A stretch of DNA of 64,000 bases, taken from assembly GCA_910575565.1 (NCBI GenBank), contig CAJTFL010000006.1, positions 124,001-188,000 on the forward strand, given 5' to 3'. Position numbers and translations under genes: made by a program. The notes beneath the pieces were generated by a model. The model saw only the letters and a list, made by a program, of their open reading frames with translations. It did not search any database and was not told the origin of the DNA. How positions within the stretch are numbered: position 1 is the stretch's first letter; each line of letters begins with the position of its first letter. Shown piece by piece: positions 18,554-28,400 of this stretch. The stretch comes from Lachnospiraceae bacterium (GTDB lineage: Bacteria; Bacillota; Clostridia; Lachnospirales; Lachnospiraceae).

Positions 18554-19317
18554 GGCTTCCTCCATTCTGTGCTTGGTTCACAGCACAAATTTTCCTCCTT
18601 TTGGTGTTCATCATTAACATAAGCTCCGATATGCCGCTTCATTCGGATATAGCCGTCCTCCGTAATGACGATTTTCCCTTTCTGCATCCGAATAAAATCG
18701 GCTTCGCTTAACTTTTTAATATTGCGGTTTAGGGTTTTCACGGAAAACCCAATTTCTGCCGACAGCTGTTCCCTGCTTTTTTTCAGTTCCAGCGTTTTTG
18801 TTTTCGGCATTTTCTGCTCATATTTTCGGATAAGGTGCATCATCAGCCGTTCCCGGCTTTCGATAAATAAGTATTTCCTGGCGTCGGCAGTCTGCTCAAT
18901 CAGCCTGCGCATATTTGCCTTCGTCCGCAGATACAAGGCGTCCACGTCATTGCGCAGCCAATCCATATAGTAGGTTACTGGGATAACCAGCACCCGGCAT
19001 TTCGTGGTGGCCATGACGCTGATCCGATAGTTGGTAAGGCCGGCAAAGTATTCAATTTCCCCAAAAAAATTCCCTGGGCCATAGTCCTTGAAAAAGTAGG
19101 GCCGTTCATTCATGGGCCATTCGATCCCGGTTACTTTTCCAGATAAAATGATATAAATGCTGATGCATTTTTCTCCCGCGCGGATTAACGTTTCATCTTC
19201 TCCCACCTCTGCAATCTTCATGTAATACTTTACCTCTTCCGTGCAGTTCTGGAACAGGATTTCCAGGTAAGTCCGTTCTTTTAATGGCAGTTCCCCAAAT
19301 ACCTCCATAGGCATCAC
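18544..19317 (-). CDS. Crp/Fnr-family transcriptional regulator
   Basis: A 257-residue regulator. The N-terminal cyclic-nucleotide-binding beta-roll is recognisable from GEDETLIRAGEKCISIYIILSG and GPGNFFGEIEYFAG. The C-terminal winged helix-turn-helix is at about 185-230 (SREQLSAEIGFSVKTLNRNIKKL). There is no cysteine set for an oxygen-sensing [4Fe-4S] cluster. AAGGGG precedes the ATG. The 3' end overlaps the start of the molybdenum-subunit gene, so the regulator is the first gene of that operon and probably controls it; this is inferred from position. Confidence 0.88.
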   Translation of the reverse strand: MMPMEVFGELPLKERTYLEILFQNCTEEVKYYMKIAEVGEDETLIRAGEKCISIYIILSGKVTGIEWPMNERPYFFKDYGPGNFFGEIEYFAGLTNYRISVMATTKCRVLVIPVTYYMDWLRNDVDALYLRTKANMRRLIEQTADARKYLFIESRERLMMHLIRKYEQKMPKTKTLELKKSREQLSAEIGFSVKTLNRNIKKLSEADFIRMQKGKIVITEDGYIRMKRHIGAYVNDEHQKEENLCCEPSTEWRKPCM

Positions 19318-19793
19318 CCCTTTTATCCCCTTTGGCGCTCTCGGAACCTCCCGGCAGCTGCATTTCTTAAATCCATTACATCAATACATTAACTCACGGC
19401 AAAGCCGTTCGTTAGCTTAGCTACATTATACCGAATAAACCGGGGGAAGAGAAAGGACGGATGACCTGATTTTGCAAATCCGATTAAATATGGCGATTTT
19501 AACAAAAATAGCATAGGATTTTGGAGGGTTACACATAGTTTTTGTGCAAATTAACCATGGTATTATAGGGTGAAGGCTGTTGAAGTCCGTCAGGAATAGT
19601 TAAATTTTGCCAATGCCGGGAATATATGATGGACTAAGCTTGAAGCCAGGATGGCAGTTTCCCTTAAGGCCGGATGGAATAGACATTGTGACATATCCGG
19701 GGATCATTATTCCATATGCAAACGAAGAAATTTTCTATATGATAACATCATCAGCACTGAACGAAAATGTGAAACGAAAGGGAGGAAAGCAGA
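19318..19793. other. Divergent intergenic region between the Crp-type regulator and alpha-galactosidase
   Basis: No convincing gene is present. It holds a short copy of the palindromic repeat (19391-19430) that also occurs at 24.0 and 41.3 kb. Long A+T-rich stretches follow, plus the likely promoters of both flanking genes. A weak reading frame at 19607-19855 overlaps the alpha-galactosidase start in another frame and was not accepted. Confidence 0.6.
19391..19430 (-). repeat. Short palindromic repeat, copy 1 (truncated form)
   Basis: The minus-strand sequence contains TAGCTAAGCTAACGAACGG followed by CTTTGCCGTGAGTT. It matches the 3' part of the longer copies at 24012-24065 and 41249-41302, including the ACGGC-TTT-GCCGT hairpin. 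A TATAAT lies directly before it. Confidence 0.75.
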
Positions 19794-20984
19794 ATGATTG
19801 CAGAAAAACCGCCCATGGGCTGGAATACCTGGAATACGTTTGGGGAAAAAATTAATGAAGAGCTGATTATCCAGATAGCGGATGCCATGGTGGGGAAGGG
19901 CTACCAAAAAGCAGGATATGAATATGTGGTGGTTGACGATTGCTGGGCGTTAAAGGAAAGGGATGGGGAAGGAAATCTGGTTCCGGATCCGAAAAAATTT
20001 CCCCATGGAATGAAAGCCCTGGCGGATTACCTTCACGGGATAGGGCTGAAGTTTGGGATTTATTCCTGCGCAGGCATTATGACCTGTGCCGGTTATCCAT
20101 CCAGCTATGACCACGAATTCCAGGATGCCAGGCAGTTTGCCGATTGGGGAGTGGATTATTTAAAATATGATTTTTGCCATTTCCCGGATAGTGCGGACTG
20201 CAAAAGCCGATACCATACCATGAGCATGGCATTAAAGGCAACGGGAAGGGAGATTCTTTTTGCTGCATGCAACTGGGGGCAGGAAGAATCCTGGAATTGG
20301 ATGCGTTCTATTGGCGCCCATACTTACCGCTCAACTGGGGATATTTTTGATAATTTTCAGTCGTTTATGGGAATCTTCCGATCCCAGCTGGATCATTTAA
20401 GCCAGTCAGCTCCGTACTGCTTTAATGATTTGGATATGCTGACGGTAGGGATGTATAATCAGGGCAATGCGGCAATTGGCAGGCCATGTACTGACGGGGA
20501 ATACCGGATGCAGTTTGCGCTGTGGTGCTTGGCAGGTTCGCCATTGATCATTGGGGCGGATATCCGGCATCTTAAGCCGGAGATGGAAGCCCTTTTGTTA
20601 AACCCTAGCCTGATCTCAACGAACCAGGATCCGGAATGCCGCCCGCCTTACCTGGTGGGGAAGCGGAGCGTGGCTGTGCCCCAGGAGGATCGGGAAAATG
20701 CTGTAGAGCCTGTCTGTATGGTAAAGGATCAGCTGTATACCTTTATCAAACATTTATCCAACAGGGAATTCATTATTGCTTATTTTAATCTTTTTGAAGA
20801 TGGGCGGGAGCTTACCTGTATCTTTGCTGATGCAGGCGTGCCCTATGGATCTGGGTACGGTTTCCATATGGAAGATATTTTTACTGGGGAGGATTTAGGC
20901 GTGAGGCGGGACTATCATAATGTTTTTGTGCCTGCACATGACTGCCGTTTGTATCGCTGCCATCTGGAATACGGAGGGAAATGA
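19794..20984 (+). CDS. Alpha-galactosidase, glycoside hydrolase family 27
   Basis: A 396-residue clan GH-D enzyme that releases terminal alpha-1,6-galactose from raffinose-type sugars, galactomannans or glycolipids. Family features: PPMGWNTWNTFG at the N-terminus, VVVDDCW, the catalytic nucleophile D126 in YLKYDFC, and FNDLDML towards the acid/base region. There is no signal peptide, so the substrate must be imported first. GGGAGG precedes the ATG. The nearby sugar-binding lipoprotein and AraC regulator suggest a galactoside-utilisation locus. Confidence 0.92.
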   Translation: MIAEKPPMGWNTWNTFGEKINEELIIQIADAMVGKGYQKAGYEYVVVDDCWALKERDGEGNLVPDPKKFPHGMKALADYLHGIGLKFGIYSCAGIMTCAGYPSSYDHEFQDARQFADWGVDYLKYDFCHFPDSADCKSRYHTMSMALKATGREILFAACNWGQEESWNWMRSIGAHTYRSTGDIFDNFQSFMGIFRSQLDHLSQSAPYCFNDLDMLTVGMYNQGNAAIGRPCTDGEYRMQFALWCLAGSPLIIGADIRHLKPEMEALLLNPSLISTNQDPECRPPYLVGKRSVAVPQEDRENAVEPVCMVKDQLYTFIKHLSNREFIIAYFNLFEDGRELTCIFADAGVPYGSGYGFHMEDIFTGEDLGVRRDYHNVFVPAHDCRLYRCHLEYGGK

Positions 20985-21187
20985 TGGAGGAATATTGCCA
21001 AAGGTGTGGGGCGTTGTTAGGGAAGGATGAGATTGGCGCTACGAAGAAGCTGGTTAACCGGGGAGCGAAAACCTTTTTCTGCCTGGACTGCCTTGGGGAA
21101 TCGTTTGAGGTAAGCAGGGAAGAGTTGGAAGGGAAGATTCGGTATTTTAAGGAAATGGGGTGTACGGTGTTTTCTGATGAAGGTTAG
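20981..21187 (+). CDS. Small zinc-ribbon-like protein of unknown function
   Basis: A 68-residue protein with two CxxC pairs (CQRC near residue 6 and CLDC near residue 34), spaced as in a small zinc ribbon. A charged helix follows (SREELEGKIRYFKEM). Its start overlaps the alpha-galactosidase stop codon (ATGATG behind GGAGGGA), so it is co-translated with that enzyme. Family not identified. Confidence 0.7.
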   Translation: MMEEYCQRCGALLGKDEIGATKKLVNRGAKTFFCLDCLGESFEVSREELEGKIRYFKEMGCTVFSDEG

Positions 21188-21220
21188 TGCTTTGGTGATT
21201 TGGATGGGTGGGGGAAGAGA

Positions 21221-21734
21221 GATGCTTTGTCAACTTGGATAACTGGTAAGATAGATTTTGATGCTGGGTTGTTTCAGGAGATGTTGAAGGTGAATGGAGT
21301 TAGTTGGTGTTTCTTATGATGAGTTTACTGGTTAAAATGAGACACGTAGGCTGACGAGTTCGCCGTCTGTGGTGGATGTACACACGAAAACGCGCTCTCG
21401 CTCGACATAAAACGGAACGGACACTAAGCTCGAAAAGACCTCGCTAAGTGCCGCCGTTTTATACGGTTTTCTTTGTGTACACGCACCACAGACGGCTAGG
21501 TACGGGCTTGTGGGAAGTCATTTTCAGCTTGCCAGTAAAGCAGCGGAGCCAGGCCATATTCCATGAGGAACCCCTCCTGAAACGTCGGCGCTTAACGAGG
21601 TCTTTCACGAGTTTAGCGTCCGCTACGTTTCAGGCGGAGCGAGAGCGCGGTGACGATGGAATATGGCCTGGCGCAGCGGAAAAGCAATAGGTATATGGCC
21701 TGGCACAGCGGAAAAGTAAAACTATTTATTATAA
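21221..21734. repeat. Large structured repeat, copy A (inverted relative to copy B at 53.6 kb)
   Basis: About 500 bases that fill most of the gap 21188-21753. Two long imperfect hairpins are visible: one bounded by GCCGTCTGTGGTG (21362-21374) and CACCACAGACGGC (21484-21496), and one bounded by AGGCCATATTCCAT (21551-21564) and ATGGAATATGGCCT (21656-21669). The same element lies inverted at 53581-54063 with high identity. Two stem positions differ in both arms so that pairing is kept (T-A to C-G in the first hairpin, C-G to T-A in the second). The 3' end has an extra ~36-base duplication of ATATGGCCTGGCGCAGCGG-type sequence. Its first ~110 bases correspond to an open frame in copy B but carry stops and length changes here. 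Confidence 0.85.
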
Positions 21735-21753
21735 ATCTATGGAGGAGAAAAAG

Positions 21754-23049
21754 ATGAGGAAAGAAAAGTGGTTATCAATGGTATTATCTGGTGCAATGTG
21801 TATTTCATTATCGGCCTGCGGGGGAGGCTCTGGTTCATCAGGCCAAGGCTCATCGGGCGGTTCATCAGGCGGGTCAGACGGGCAGCTTACGGTATCAATT
21901 TGGGATAATGCCCAGCTTCCAGGCTTAAAGGAAATTATGGATGATTTTACCGGGGAAACGGGGATTGCTGTGGATTTACAGGTGGTTCCCTGGGATCAGT
22001 ATTGGACGCTTTTAGAGGCAGGGGCACAGGGCGGAAGCCTGCCGGATGTATTTTGGATGCATTCCAATTACAGCCAGAAATTTATGAGTAATGATATTTT
22101 ATTGGATTTAACGGATAGGATTGAACAAAGCAGCGTAATTGATTTGTCCAATTACTATGAGGACATTACCGGTTTATATCAGCTTGACGGGAAAACGTAT
22201 GCCATTCCCAAGGATTACGATACGATAGGGTTATGGTACAATAAAACCTTATTCGATGAGGCAGGAATTTCCTATCCGGATGAAACCTGGACATGGAAGA
22301 CCTTGGCGGAAAATGCGGCAAAGCTGACAGATGCGGATAAGGGCCAGTATGGCTTTGTCTCACCAGCGGTAAATAATCAGGATGGCTACTATAACCTGAT
22401 TTACAGCATGGGAGGAAGTGTTTTAAGCGACGACAAATCCAAATCCCTTTGGGATTCACCGGAAACTATGGAAGCGATGAAGTGGTGGTATGATAACCTG
22501 GTAACGGTTTCCATGCCGACCCAGCAGGTTATGGGGGAGACGACGCCGGATGTGCTGTTAGGTTCTGGAAAAGCGGCAATGATTATGCAGGGTTCCTGGA
22601 TGGTAGCTGCATTTAAGGGGAATGAATATACGGATGAAAACTGTGATGTGGCTGTCCTCCCCATGGCGGAAGACGGAACCAGGAAAACCATATATAATGG
22701 CCTTGGCTGGGCTGCAGCTGCTGGGAATTCCCATACCGAAGAGGCCTGGAAGCTTCTGGAATACCTTGGGAGCGAGACGGCTCAGAAAAAGCAGGCCGAG
22801 CTGGGCGTAACCATGTCCGCTTTCCAGGGGACATCCGATACCTGGGTGAACTGTGCGCCGGAATTTAACCTGCAGGCGTTCCTGGACATGACTAAGGATA
22901 TGGTCATTCGCCCGTATACAAAGAATACAAAAATCTGGGAGGATTATTCCCAGATTACCATGGTAAAGGCGTATACTGGCGAAATGACCATGGAGGAGGT
23001 TTGCAAAGATATTGCAGCATTCATGAATAAGGAGATTGCGGAGGAGTAG
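21754..23049 (+). CDS. Sugar ABC transporter substrate-binding lipoprotein (SBP family 1)
   Basis: Extracellular carbohydrate-binding lipoprotein of 431 residues. The signal peptide ends in lipobox LSAC, followed by a Gly/Ser linker and a family 1 domain (SIWDNAQLPGLKEIMDDF, AIPKDYDTIGLWYNKTLFDE, GLGWAAAAGNSHTEEAWKLL). The ATG at 21754 is chosen because GGAGG lies 8 bases upstream; an earlier ATG at 21739 overlaps that site. No permease or ATPase genes follow. The gene ends inside the 3' end of the convergent AraC gene (29-base overlap). It probably depends on transport genes elsewhere, or the locus has lost them. Confidence 0.92.
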   Translation: MRKEKWLSMVLSGAMCISLSACGGGSGSSGQGSSGGSSGGSDGQLTVSIWDNAQLPGLKEIMDDFTGETGIAVDLQVVPWDQYWTLLEAGAQGGSLPDVFWMHSNYSQKFMSNDILLDLTDRIEQSSVIDLSNYYEDITGLYQLDGKTYAIPKDYDTIGLWYNKTLFDEAGISYPDETWTWKTLAENAAKLTDADKGQYGFVSPAVNNQDGYYNLIYSMGGSVLSDDKSKSLWDSPETMEAMKWWYDNLVTVSMPTQQVMGETTPDVLLGSGKAAMIMQGSWMVAAFKGNEYTDENCDVAVLPMAEDGTRKTIYNGLGWAAAAGNSHTEEAWKLLEYLGSETAQKKQAELGVTMSAFQGTSDTWVNCAPEFNLQAFLDMTKDMVIRPYTKNTKIWEDYSQITMVKAYTGEMTMEEVCKDIAAFMNKEIAEE

Positions 23050-23923
23050 GGGCAGTTCTCGTTAATGCCTGTTCCCGGTAATGTTTTGGGCTAAGCCCAA
23101 AGGTATGCTTAAAGGCTTTGGAGAAAGCCAGGGGATCCCCATAGCCGATTTGGAGGGCTACCTCCTGGACGGATAATCCGGTCGTGCACAGAAGTCTCCG
23201 TCCCTGTTCCATGCGGTAGCCCAGGATATATTCCTGGGGTGAGGTTTTTAGCTGCTGCTTAAAAATCCGGGTTAAGTAAGAGCGGGCAATCCCGATATAG
23301 GAAGCAATATCCTGCACCCGCACATGGGCATAATTATTGTGAATATACTCCAAAGCATAATTTACATAAAGCTCCGGGGAGTAATCCGGCATAAAATCCT
23401 GGCTCTGTTGGGTTTGGTTTTGGGACTGAACCAACAGGGCCAGGATTTCGTATAGAAGGGCTGTCCGCGTCAGTTCATTGGCGATGGTTAATTCGTGATG
23501 ATCCAGGATTTTTTCCGTATAGGCTAAGAAATCCTCTGGCTGGATATAGGTATCCCGGATAGGATGGCTGGCGGTAATCCCGGCTTTTTCCAGGTATAGG
23601 GCCGCCTTGCTTCCGCCAAAGGAAACCCAGGTATAGTGCCATGGATCCTTTGGGTCGGCATAGTAGTAAGTTTCAATATCCGGGGGAATGACAAAGATCT
23701 GCCCACGGCCTAAAAAATAAGAAGTATCTCCGATTTTTAACGTTCCCTTTCCGTTGAGGATAAAATGGACATGATAGTCATCCCGGATTGCAGGCCCATA
23801 AAATTTATCTGCGGGACATTTTTCGATGCCGCAGACCGTTAGGAAAAGCTCTGCGTTTTCAATGGGGGAGCTTCCCAGCCAGCGGAAGGTGGAGCTGATG
23901 CGGTAATTCGGTTCTGGTGTCAT
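23021..23923 (-). CDS. AraC-family transcriptional regulator
   Basis: A 300-residue regulator. The N-terminal cupin-like sugar-sensing domain includes HFILNGKGTLKIGDTSYFLG and IFVIPPDIETYYYAD. The C-terminal double helix-turn-helix (about 195-290) has DIASYIGIARSYLTRIFKQQ and VQEVALQIGYGDPLAFSKAF. Its position convergent to the sugar-binding lipoprotein and near the alpha-galactosidase suggests control of alpha-galactoside uptake and breakdown. Confidence 0.9.
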   Translation of the reverse strand: MTPEPNYRISSTFRWLGSSPIENAELFLTVCGIEKCPADKFYGPAIRDDYHVHFILNGKGTLKIGDTSYFLGRGQIFVIPPDIETYYYADPKDPWHYTWVSFGGSKAALYLEKAGITASHPIRDTYIQPEDFLAYTEKILDHHELTIANELTRTALLYEILALLVQSQNQTQQSQDFMPDYSPELYVNYALEYIHNNYAHVRVQDIASYIGIARSYLTRIFKQQLKTSPQEYILGYRMEQGRRLLCTTGLSVQEVALQIGYGDPLAFSKAFKHTFGLSPKHYREQALTRTAPTPPQSPYS

Positions 23924-24011
23924 GAGATAGCCTTTCTTCTGGTAAAATCAATCAAAATGATTGATAGATGTTTAAGCATTTGCTATAATATTGCTTACAA
24001 GAAGTTCGCTT

Positions 24012-24065
24012 GCTTGCAAGGGCGAACTTCGTAAGCTAACGAACGGCTTTGCCGTGAGTGATAAT
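24012..24065 (+). repeat. Short palindromic repeat, copy 2
   Basis: The sequence GCTTGCAAGGGCGAAC, then TTCGTAAGCTAACGAA (7 of 8 pairs palindromic), then ACGGC-TTT-GCCGT (perfect hairpin), then GTGAGTGATAAT. It is nearly identical to copy 3 at 41249-41302. The two adjacent hairpins resemble a REP-type intergenic element. Confidence 0.8.
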
Positions 24066-24074
24066 ATTGCTATG

Positions 24075-24220
24075 GGTACTGCCATAACGGTAGGCGGTTA
24101 GTCCTTCTACAGGGAACTCGATTGGTAAGGATAGTAAGACAAAAAATAACCGCCCTGTCTGCAAACTTAGCGGTTATTTTTAACAACTATAATGTGGACT
24201 AGCCGTCTATCGGCAGTACC
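24075..24220. repeat. Inverted-repeat element, possible remnant of a small type I toxin locus
   Basis: GGTACTGCCATAACGG (start of the left arm, 24075-24104) is matched by an imperfect complementary right arm ending CGGCAGTACC (24196-24220). Inside lies a strong bidirectional terminator hairpin, AAAATAACCGC (24142-24152) with GCGGTTATTTTT (24170-24181). One frame reads SIGKDSKTKNNRPVCKLSG, which resembles the C-terminal tail of small holin-like toxin genes of Firmicutes, but the hydrophobic N-terminal part is missing. The assignment rests on recalled resemblance only. The rest of the gap 23924-24318 holds the palindromic repeat and the sbcD leader. Confidence 0.5.
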
Positions 24221-24318
24221 TTTTATATGATTATATTACCACTAAGGTTAAACGGTGTCAATAAATTTAAAGCCTGCCGCATCGAAAAGGCATCTGAAGG
24301 AAAGGAAGGGAAGCAGGG

Positions 24319-25455
24319 ATGAAGTTCGTCCATTTATCCGATCTCCATCTGGGAAAGCGTGTAAACGAGTTTTCCATGATTGAGGATCAGGCGTATATCT
24401 TAACGAAAATCCTGGGCATTATCCGGGAGGAAAGGCCGGATGGGGTTTTGATTGCCGGGGATATTTATGACAAATCCGTTCCTTCGGTGGAAGCGGTAAG
24501 CCTTTTTGACGATTTTTTAAAGCAGCTTTCCAGGCAGCAGACGCAGGTATTTATCATCAGCGGGAACCATGATTCCCCGGAGCGCCTGGGGTTTGCGTCG
24601 GAGCTGATTGCCTTAAGCGGAATCCATATCGCACCGGCGTATGACGGGATGGTATGCCCGGTTTCCCTAGAAGACGGTTACGGGACGGTGAATGTCTATA
24701 TGCTTCCCTTTATCAAGCCGGTTCATGTGCGCAGTGCTTTCCCAGAGGAGAAAGCGGAATCTTATACGGAAGCCGTTTCCGCTGCCATTGCCCATATGGA
24801 TATCCGGGAGGGGGAGAGGAATATTTTAATTGCCCATCAGTTTGTGACGGGCGCCGCCCGCTGCGAGTCGGAGGATATTTCCGTAGGCGGCCTGGATAAT
24901 GTGGATGCTTCAGTGTTTGATGCTTTCGATTACGTGGCCTTAGGGCATATCCATGGCCCCCAGCAGATAGGAAGGGAAAGCGTCCGATATTGCGGCACGC
25001 CATTAAAATACTCTTTCTCTGAGGCGAAGCAGCGCAAATCGGTAACGGTTGCGGAGCTGAAGGAGAAAGGGAACCTTGGGATCCGCACCGTAAGCTTGAC
25101 GCCTTTGCGAGATCTGCGGGAATTAAAGGGAACTTATGAGGAATTAGCAAACAGGAAAAATTATGAGGGGACGTCCCTGGAGGATTACCTCCATATTACC
25201 CTTACGGATGAGGAGGATATCGTTGACGCCGTAGGGAAGCTGCGGGTAATTTACCCGAACCTGATGAAGCTGGATTACGATAACCGAAGGACACGGGAAA
25301 ACCGGGAAATTACCGGCGGGGATGAGATGGAGGCGAAGACGCCTATGGAATTAGTCCGGGAGTTTTATGAAAGGCAGAATAACCAGCCGATGAACGGGAA
25401 GCAGGAAGCGCTGGTGTCCCGGCTGATGGAGAAAATTTGGGAGGAAAAGGAATGA
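24319..25455 (+). CDS. sbcD: Exonuclease SbcD (Mre11-like nuclease subunit)
   Basis: Nuclease subunit of the SbcCD complex, which cleaves DNA hairpins and processes double-strand ends. The phosphoesterase motifs are complete: DLHLGK (residues 8-13), GDIYDKS, GNHDSPE, AHQF and GHIHGP. At 378 residues it has the usual length and a C-terminal capping domain that contacts SbcC. GGAAGGGAAG lies before the ATG. The stop codon overlaps the sbcC start, so the two subunits are translated together. Confidence 0.95.
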   Translation: MKFVHLSDLHLGKRVNEFSMIEDQAYILTKILGIIREERPDGVLIAGDIYDKSVPSVEAVSLFDDFLKQLSRQQTQVFIISGNHDSPERLGFASELIALSGIHIAPAYDGMVCPVSLEDGYGTVNVYMLPFIKPVHVRSAFPEEKAESYTEAVSAAIAHMDIREGERNILIAHQFVTGAARCESEDISVGGLDNVDASVFDAFDYVALGHIHGPQQIGRESVRYCGTPLKYSFSEAKQRKSVTVAELKEKGNLGIRTVSLTPLRDLRELKGTYEELANRKNYEGTSLEDYLHITLTDEEDIVDAVGKLRVIYPNLMKLDYDNRRTRENREITGGDEMEAKTPMELVREFYERQNNQPMNGKQEALVSRLMEKIWEEKE

Positions 25456-28400
25456 GGCCATTAAACCTGGTAATGTGGGCCTTCGGCCCTTATGCGGGGC
25501 GGACTGCGCTGCCCTTAAAAGAGCTGGGGAGCAGCGGTCTGTACTTAATCACCGGAGATACCGGGGCGGGGAAAACCACGGTCTTTGACGCGATTACGTA
25601 TGCCTTGTATGGGGAAGCCAGCGGGGAAGGCCGGGAGTCGTCTATGCTCCGCTCCAAATATGCGGATCCCGGCACGCCTACGGAGGTGGAGCTGACCTTT
25701 TCCCATGGGGGGAAGGAATATACCGTAAAGCGGAATCCCAAATATATGCGCCCGGCAAAACGCGGGGGGAAAATGACAGAGGTGCTTCCCGGAGCCGAGC
25801 TTATTTGCCCTGATGGCCGGGTGGTTACGAAAAAGCGGGAGGTGGATGCCGCCATCGTGGAGATCCTTGGCATTGACCGGAATCAGTTTTCCCAGATCGC
25901 CATGCTTGCCCAGGGGGATTTTCGGAAGCTGCTTTTAGCGGATACGAAGGAGCGGCAGGAAATTTTCCGGAAGGTGTTTAAAACCCAAGGCTACCAGGCC
26001 CTTCAAAAGCGGATCAAGGAACAGGCGGGCAAGGCCTACGTTAAGTGCCAGGATGCGAAAAAGAGCGTGAGCCAGTATGTGCGGGAGATTGCCTGCGATG
26101 AAGAAGAGGTATGCGCTTTGGACGTACAAAAGGCAAGGGAGGGGAACCTTCCCATAAAGGATACCATGGAGCTGCTGGAAAAATTGGTGGCGCAGGATCT
26201 TTTGGAGGAGGAAAAGCTTAAAAAAGAGCTAAAGCGCTTAGAAGGGGAGCTGGCAGAGGTAAACGGACGGATAGGGAAAGCGGAAGAACAGGAGAAGGCC
26301 AAAAAAAACCTGGAGGATGCCCGGCGGGAGGAAGAGGCGAACCGCATACGGCTTAAGGAGCGGGAAGAGGCATTTTATGGGGAAGAGGAGAAGAAGGAGC
26401 GGCAGGAGGAAATAAAACGGCAGTCTGCCCTGCTGGAGCAGGAGCTTTTGGAATATGACCGGAAAAGAGAGTTGATGGAAGAGATTGGGCGGCTGGCGGC
26501 CCGGTTAGGAAGGGATCAGGAAGAGGAAGAAAAAAAGGAGCAGGATATAGGGCAGATGGGACAGCTCATAGAGCGGCTTAAGGAAGAACAGGCTGCCTTG
26601 GCTGACGGGGGAGAACAGCGGGAAAAGCTTTGCCGCAGGAAGGAAAAGGCAGAGGGGCTCAAAAAGCTTTGGGAAGATCTGGAAGAAGCGTGGAGCCAGG
26701 AAAGGGAAGCGGCGGCTTGGTGGGAAAAGGCGGAGCAGGATTTTTCCCGGGAAGAAGGGAGAAAGGGAAGGCAGGAGGAAATTGGAAACCTGCTTGCGGT
26801 GTTGGAGCAGGAACTTCCAAAGTATGATCGGCTGGAGGAAATGAAGGAGGAGCTTTCCAGGCTGGAAAAGCATCTGGAAAGCGATGGGAAGGAAGCAGAG
26901 GGGAAAAGCCGGAAGGTTAAAGCGATTAAGGAAGAGCTGGAGGCCTTGAACCAAAGGCAGGAATCCTTAGCCGGGGCAGGAGAGCAAAAGGAAAGGCTGC
27001 TTAGGGAGAAGGCCCAGGAGGAAGGGCGGCTTGAAGGCCTGAAAAAGTTCGGTAAAGGAGTAAATATTTACCAGCTTATCGTAAAAGAGCTGGAAGAGCG
27101 CCAGGATGCGTACCAGAAAGCCCAGGAGCGGTCGGAAGCTCTGGAAAAGCGCCATTCCCAGATGAACCGGGCATTTTTGCGGGGGCAGGCAGGGCTGCTG
27201 GCAAAAGGGCTTAAGGAAGGCGATGAGTGTCCGGTGTGCGGCGCTACCCATCATCAGCGGTTGGCGCAGATCCCGGAGGATGTGCCGGATAGGAAAGAGC
27301 TGGAGCAGGCGAAGAAGGATTATGAGCAGGCGGCGAAATTAGCCCAAGATGCCAGCGCGGAGGCCGGGAAGGTCAACGGAAAGGCCTCGGAGCAGGAAAG
27401 CCAGTTAAAAAAACAGGCCAAGGAGCTGTTTGGCCATGAGGATGTGGGAAAAGCAGGGCAGCAGGCAAGGGAACAGCTGCCTATAGTGGAGGCGCAGAAA
27501 AAAGAGCTGGAAGGGCAGATCCAGGTAGAAGAAGGGCGGTTAAGGCAGAAGGAAGAGCTGGCCAGGGAAATTAAGGAGAAACAGGAGCAGGAGAGCTGGC
27601 TGGAGCCGGAGCTTCTGGCACTGACCGATAAAATCACCCAGGCAAGGATTCAAAAACAGGTTCTTAAGGATCAGATAGAGGCGGTTTTGAGGGAATTGCA
27701 GAGGGGAAGCAGAAAAGAGGCAAAGGAACGGAAGGAAGAGCTGGAAAATGAGCGGGAAGGCTTAAAGCAAAGCTATGAAAAAGCACAGAGGGCCTGCCAG
27801 GAATGCAGAAGCCGAAGGGAAGGCTTAAAGAAACGGATTGAATTTATCCGGGAACGGCTGGAGGCGGCAGGATACGGTGAAAAAGAAGCGGAAGGGCTTC
27901 CTGGTCTTTCCGGGCGGGAAAAAGAAATCCAGGCGCTGGGAGGATGGCCGATTGAGGAAAGGGGAAAGATAAGGGAGCGGATTTTGGCCCTGACGGAAAG
28001 CATAAGGGAACTGGAAAGACAGATAAACCAGGAGCAGGAGAGGATCCTCCGGAAAAAGGAAGTGGATGGGGAGATACCAAAGGCGGAGGAAGGCGCAAAA
28101 CGGCTGGAGCAGGAGATCCGGGGATTAAAGGAGGGGATAACTTCCGGCAAGGCGCAGAAGCAAGCGTTGGAAAAACAGGAGAAAGCATTAACGGAAAAGC
28201 TTCGTTACCAAGACAAAGAAGAGGCGCAGGAGGAACGGGAGGCCTTGGCGAAGGAGCTGAAAGCCCTTCAGGAGGCTCATGAAAACGCAGAGAAGGCTTA
28301 CCGGGAATGCCGCAATGTGCAGGCTGGATTGGAAGGGCGCATAAAGTCTTTTTTGGAGCAGCTGGAGCATACGGAAGGGATCGAGAAATCCGAAGAATTG

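Noticed and set aside
19607..19855. An 82-codon plus-strand ORF before the alpha-galactosidase
   Set aside because: It has no ribosome-binding site, no recognised family, and runs into the alpha-galactosidase start in a different frame.
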